This document shows positions 59,366-64,000 of a stretch of 64,000 nt of DNA, one piece after another. Each line of letters starts with the position of its first letter. Position 1 is the first letter of the stretch. A model generated the notes under the pieces. The model saw only the letters and a list, made by a program, of their open reading frames with translations, did no database searches and was not told the DNA's origin. A program made the translations under genes and the position numbers. The stretch lies in assembly GCA_035582835.1 (NCBI GenBank), contig JAYKAV010002916.1:252577-316576 (forward strand), read 5' to 3'. The DNA comes from Phoebastria nigripes (Eukaryota; Chordata; Aves; Procellariiformes; Diomedeidae).

Positions 59366-60291
59366 CCTCCCATTTCTGATGCCTGTCAGTCACAAGAATC
59401 AGTTCTGATTTACTGGCAGAACCTTACAGGTGAATCACGTGAGACTAGATGTCAAACCCTCAAAGATTTTAGAAATGTGGCTTTGAGCCAGTTTAGCAAG
59501 GCAATCACTCCAACTTAACAATCAAACAGAGGTAACACCTGAAACGTACACACTTTCCTATGTCAACTTTTACAGCTTTTACACAATTTTTATAGAGATT
59601 TTTAGCACTTTAAAAGTTAGTTCACCTGATCTTTTTTTACAAGGTAAGGGAGTCAGAGACCTCTCTTCTCATCCACTTATTAGCATCTCTAGACTGCTTG
59701 TGGCTTGGAACAGTCCTAGGGGAGATCCTAGAGCCCCTGCCCTGGGCACCTAGTGCTGCACCAGCTGCACAAAGACCTGCTGGGGCATTCAGTGGGACAT
59801 ACATTAAAAACACGTCACACATGCAGGCAGTGCTTCAGAAGAATAATGTTCAGGTCTTAATTTCTGAAGAGAACTACCAGATTTAGACCACTGGGATTAA
59901 ACCAAGGAGTGAGGCTAGGCCAATGCTGACTGCTTTTAATGTCATCATCTGTGGAGCAGAGATTCTTAATGCTTACCTCAAAAAGCATTCAACCAAAGTA
60001 CTTTTAACCTTGAGAAGAGACCAAGAAGGCAGAACAGTCCTAATGCTCATTAAAGTCTTGATAGCAGAAGTTACAGGTTACCTTAATCACACACTCATAG
60101 TAATCCCATTACTATATGTGGCATTCCCAAATAGAAAGTGGTTATTCTTAACTCTTCAGTTTTCTGAACACTTTCATCTTACAACTTTGCTGAATGTTGA
60201 AACACTGCAGCTGAAGTAAGTAATTTGTTCAGTACTTTTTACATTCCTCTGGCAGGACCACACTATTAATGTTAGAAATGACACAAATATT

Positions 60292-60555
60292 TCACAGAAT
60301 CACAGAAAAAAATTAAGCTAGAAGTGACCTCTGTCAGTCAGCTGGTCCAGCCCTCTGCTGAAAGAAGGGCCAGCGTTGCTGGCAGAGCAGGCTGCTCAGG
60401 GCCCCACACAGTTGGATTTTGAGCATCTCCAGGGATGAGGAGCCCGTAACCCCTCTGGGCCCTGTTTCAGTATTTGACCACCCTCACTGTGAGAATTTTT
60501 CTTCCTAATATCTAATTTTCCATGTTGCAGCTTGTTTCTTTTTACCCTTCATCCA
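60292..60555 (-). mobile_element. Old CR1 copy, diverged
   Basis: It starts with the reverse-complement tail TTCACAGAATCACAGAAAAA, then GCTGGTCCAGCCCTCTGCTG, and the CR1 landmarks GGGCCCTGTTTCAGTATTTG and ACCCTCACTGTGAGAA. It is more diverged than the copies at 6638 or 37708, consistent with an older subfamily. Confidence 0.82.
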
Positions 60556-61194
60556 TATGATAATTCTTCAAGTAGACAAATGCTAGTCTAGCACGCTGTG
60601 ACTGAAAGACAAGCTCACATAGTTCTACATGCATCAGAAAGTCTGAAAGCAGCACTCATGCTTTGCTACATACTACAGTTAAAGAGCACCTACTGCACTT
60701 TAGAATCAGGGTAGCAAACAGTTTTGCTCTCAAAAATCCCTTCTTAATGTCTCCCCTTACAGATACGATGGTAGAGTTTAATCTTAATACTTAATAGAAG
60801 TAAATGTCATCTTATATAAAATTTCATGAAGTATATCACCAACGTTATTTACTGATTACAGGATTTAGGCTTTAAACAGAGCTTCTTGTTCTTCAGCTAC
60901 AACATACAAAACGGCAACCAGAGCCAGTGTCTGCTAGCTTACAGTAGTGCTAATTGGCAAACAGAATGGATTTACCTAATACTTCTGACTGAATAAACGT
61001 ACAGGTCTCAAGAACTTTAAGCCTCCTGGTTCCACAAGGCTCTCTGCTGCACAAAACTGACTTTACGCTTAACCTAAAACCTCTTGCTGAGCAGCAGGAT
61101 CAGAGAGTGCCGGCTGGCCCTGGCTGACCGTGCTTAAGCATGACCAAGGTGCTCTCTGGTGGTTGCTGCCCACAGAGATTACTGGGGGAGACAG

Positions 61195-61318
61195 CAAGGA
61201 GAAAGGGGAAAGTGAAAGAAGAAAAAGAAGAAGAAAAAAAAAAAAAAAAAGAGAGAGAGAGAAAAAAGCCTTAGTTTTAGTTTTAACGCAAACAAACTGA
61301 TAGTCTTTGTGGAGGGAG

Positions 61319-61355
<37 letters not shown>
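61195..61355. repeat. Purine-rich block with A and GA tracts
   Basis: It begins with GAAGAAAAAGAAGAAGAAAA and an A run, then (GA)n, a short mixed segment, and an uninterrupted run of 37 A residues at 61319-61355. The strand asymmetry is strong. Confidence 0.9.
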
Positions 61356-61357
<2 letters not shown>

Positions 61358-64000
61358 ACACAACAAAAAAGCAATCCTCACTTTCTTCTTCTGAGTGTCT
61401 GATATCCCTAGCTGTACAGATATCCTGCACTAGTCCAGCACAGACATTTGTATTGCCACAAATTAATTGGATGTTAAACTGATGGGGGGGAAATCTCAAA
61501 AAAGACTGTGGGTTTGGAGTCTTTCTTATTCCAACCAGAAAGCTATCAAATCTGGTTTGCCAGGTGACAGCACAAATGCTTGTGCCAGTTGTGGCCACAA
61601 CTAGGAACCACTTTGTCTGATATGCCAATTTAAATGCATGTCAAAGTATTTCTTACTTAACAGAACAAGATGATGAAGATACCTGTCATGTCTTTTATTC
61701 CTCTCAATTTGTTCAAGATACAGAATCATAGCCAGGGAAAAAAATTCAGACTTCCTTTTCAATATGTTGAATTGTTTCCTGTTTGATTTTTATTTATTTT
61801 GTTTTTTATTTATTTTTAACATTTCCTCAGATTGTTGGAAATGCCAGCCAGTATTAAAGTGAAAGCTAACAAATTAATGGAAAATAATAAAAAGTTTTTA
61901 AAAACTGAGTAGAGGGCCCAGAGAGGCGTTAAATAACAGGTTTTGTTTTGCCCTCACCCCCGCCAAGATTTTTATAAGAGCAAATAAAAACAATTTTAAC
62001 CTTTGACAAGATTTTATGGCAAATTAAAGAAGTTTCTACAATTTGATTGCTTTCGCCAGTTATAGAAATTATTGTAATGCTTTGGCACAACAAATGTCAA
62101 ATAGCTATTGGAAGTAGTTAAATCCTCTCACCGTAAAGTACCAGTCTGGACATACTTTATATTTTAAACGTCTTTTGCAGAAAGCATTTGCTAATATCTT
62201 ATGTCTCTTTCCATAGGCAATCTTCACCTAAATACTTCTGTGACTCAGCTACTTGTGGGTATGTTATAGAAACATTCTTGTTACTGAAACATAAAAATAA
62301 GGTATTTATCTGAATGTGCTGATATCCTAACTGCAGCAAAGTGTTCAGTGTTGTTTTATGTAAAACTGTGAATTCCAAGATAGTATTTATTTTGACTTAT
62401 GTTAGATGGTTTCTGCTGCTGAGAAAGAACCAATTAATCTCGAGTTTGAAGATACACTTTATGGCTATGGAACATTGTACCAACTTCTGTAAATGGCTCT
62501 CACAAGCACAGGCACGAAGAATTGTGTTTTTTCACTGACACACAATAAAGTTTACTTAATAGTTACACCAGTGAATGCCAAGGAAATGTTACTATTTCTC
62601 AAATACATCATTTTAGAAAGTTTGAAAACCTCATGTCAAGCGTGATTACCTAACTCCTGTTATCAGAATAGGTATTTTATTATCCATCCTTGGCTCTACT
62701 TTGTAAGCCATTAATGAATTGATTTTCATTTTTAATTTGAAGTTATTAGATTTCCACTATTCAAAGGAGATAATAAAACAGAATTCACCCATATTGTTGG
62801 AAGATTAAATGATGTAGCCTTAACAGATAAATGTTGTCCTGCATACTGTGTATTTTTCGAACAAGCATTAGTGCCTAAAAAGTTTATTCCAGCTATTGTG
62901 ATACTCAGGGCCTTGCTTATTGTACGTATACAAGTATAAACATAATTTTTCCGGCATTGTTGCGTTGTGCTGTTTTACACTGTCCTTCATTTTCACTGAA
63001 ATGTCATCTTGTTTACTGTTACTGTTTGTCAAAATTAAAGATAATGATTCTATTGTGCAGAGTACACCTGGCTTTCCTTTTTTTAACAGACATACAAGTC
63101 CTTTTGCTATCTTTCCTTTGAATGGAAACAGCAGAAGTCACAAGTTACTATTCCAATTCTACAAAAGTCATTTAAGCCCCAAATTTGAAATGGTCGCTCT
63201 AAGACCCCCAAAACTTAAATAACTTTCAAAAAACATACATTCTTTGAAATAAAACACAGACATTTGGAGCTATGCGTCTCTGTGCTGCAGCCAGCAGGTC
63301 TGCTAGCAAACTCACTCCTCACTGCATAAGCCATCTGCAACCCCATTTTTGTCAAGCGTCCAGCACAGTCTCTCACAATTCCTACTGCAGCCCAAACTGG
63401 GGTAGGACTGGTTTCAGAATCAAACTGTAGAGAAGCAGTTCTTAACAAAGAGCAACATATGTATTGGATTTTTCTCCTAAATCCTGATGCCATTCAGAAC
63501 ACACTTCATGTCTGATTCTTTTGGCAGGGGACAAGGATAACACAACATGTGCTTGTTGTTTCTGTGGCTGCACTCACATACCTGTCCTGATCTCAAACCG
63601 CTCAGAAGCCAAAACACAGGAGCACGGTAAACAGGGTAATTTAACTTCAGGGCATGGCCAAGGTCCATCGCTGTGCTGCAGAAAACTGCATAACTACAGA
63701 AACACCTCTGCAGAAACTGAGGTACAGAAGCCACTTTTGAAAGTGCTGAGGTCTCCAGGACTAAGGCCTGGCTTGCCCGTGAACGCTGGAAAAGGCTGGG
63801 GCACCATCCTTGCACTCCCTCTGTGCTGTTACATTGGGTACAAGTCCTATTTTCTAAGTAAAGCAGTAGCAATACAAATGCAAATACCAGCTCAAAGAAA
63901 GGAAATAGAAACCAGTGAAGCCACAGTGACAATTTAGTCAAGGTTTGTCTATACTCCTCAATTACACCAGATTAGCGAAACCTACATGCTTATTTCAGCT

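Larger units (their letters stand above)
59366..64000. other. SOUL-like 3' UTR and following non-coding sequence
   Basis: It starts with the SOUL-like 3' UTR. Candidate poly(A) signals are ATTAAA near 59896, AATAAA at 60992-60997 and AATAAA at 62544-62549; the sequence alone does not decide between them. An old CR1 lies at 60292-60555 and a purine-rich block at 61195-61355. ORFs at 63215-63941 on both strands have no recognisable family. No FANCM helicase exon was recognised on the minus strand. Confidence 0.6.

Noticed and set aside
61179..61628. 149-codon minus-strand ORF, checked as a missing FANCM exon
   Set aside because: Half is poly-Phe encoded by the A tract. The rest has no helicase landmark.
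63215..63941. ORFs of 92, 154 and 138 codons on both strands; one contains CAGRLTKMG, recalling AGRLIKIG in FANCM
   Set aside because: The similarity is limited to a few residues and to the wrong part of FANCM. Strong overlapping frames on both strands argue for chance.

Overview
The window is vertebrate nuclear DNA, almost certainly from a bird. It contains several CR1 non-LTR retrotransposons with the avian 3' tail (ATTCTATG-type repeats), is AT-rich with long introns, and has one CpG island. It carries parts of two protein-coding genes. No bacterial or viral gene set, CRISPR array, rRNA or recognisable tRNA was seen. Scattered single N bases suggest a draft assembly, but there is no long gap.

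Gene 1 (minus strand, 1054-40379) is an internal section of FANCM, the DNA translocase of the Fanconi anaemia pathway. Ten consecutive coding exons join in a single open frame with canonical GT/AG sites. From 5' to 3' they are 40379-40248, 39453-39321, 37397-37269, 36757-36656, 31872-31679, 31009-30803, 27520-27286, 19301-19144, 18529-18377 and 3043-1054. They encode about 1144 codons: the helical insert of the SF2 helicase, helicase motifs IV to VI, the linker, and the long disordered exon with the FANCF-binding (MM1) and RMI-binding (MM2) motifs. The C-terminal ERCC4-like/HhH exons must lie before position 1. The N-terminal DEAH ATPase exons were not found anywhere between 40380 and 64000.

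Gene 2 (plus strand, 48514-59365) is a complete five-exon gene for a 271-residue SOUL/HEBP-family (heme-binding protein 2-like) protein. It starts in a CpG island. If the missing FANCM 5' exons lie beyond 64000, this gene is nested head-on inside a FANCM intron of at least 23.6 kb.

The rest is intronic or intergenic sequence with CR1 copies (6638-7355, 14520-15540, 22736-23020, 33475-33620, 37708-37915, 38098-38152, 54145-54770, 60292-60555), one probable ancient MIR SINE (52596-52730), microsatellites and long homopolymer tracts. No novel multi-gene system was found. The best leads are the nested arrangement, the loss in the SOUL-like protein of the histidine proposed as heme ligand in mammalian SOUL, and its acidic N-terminal extension.
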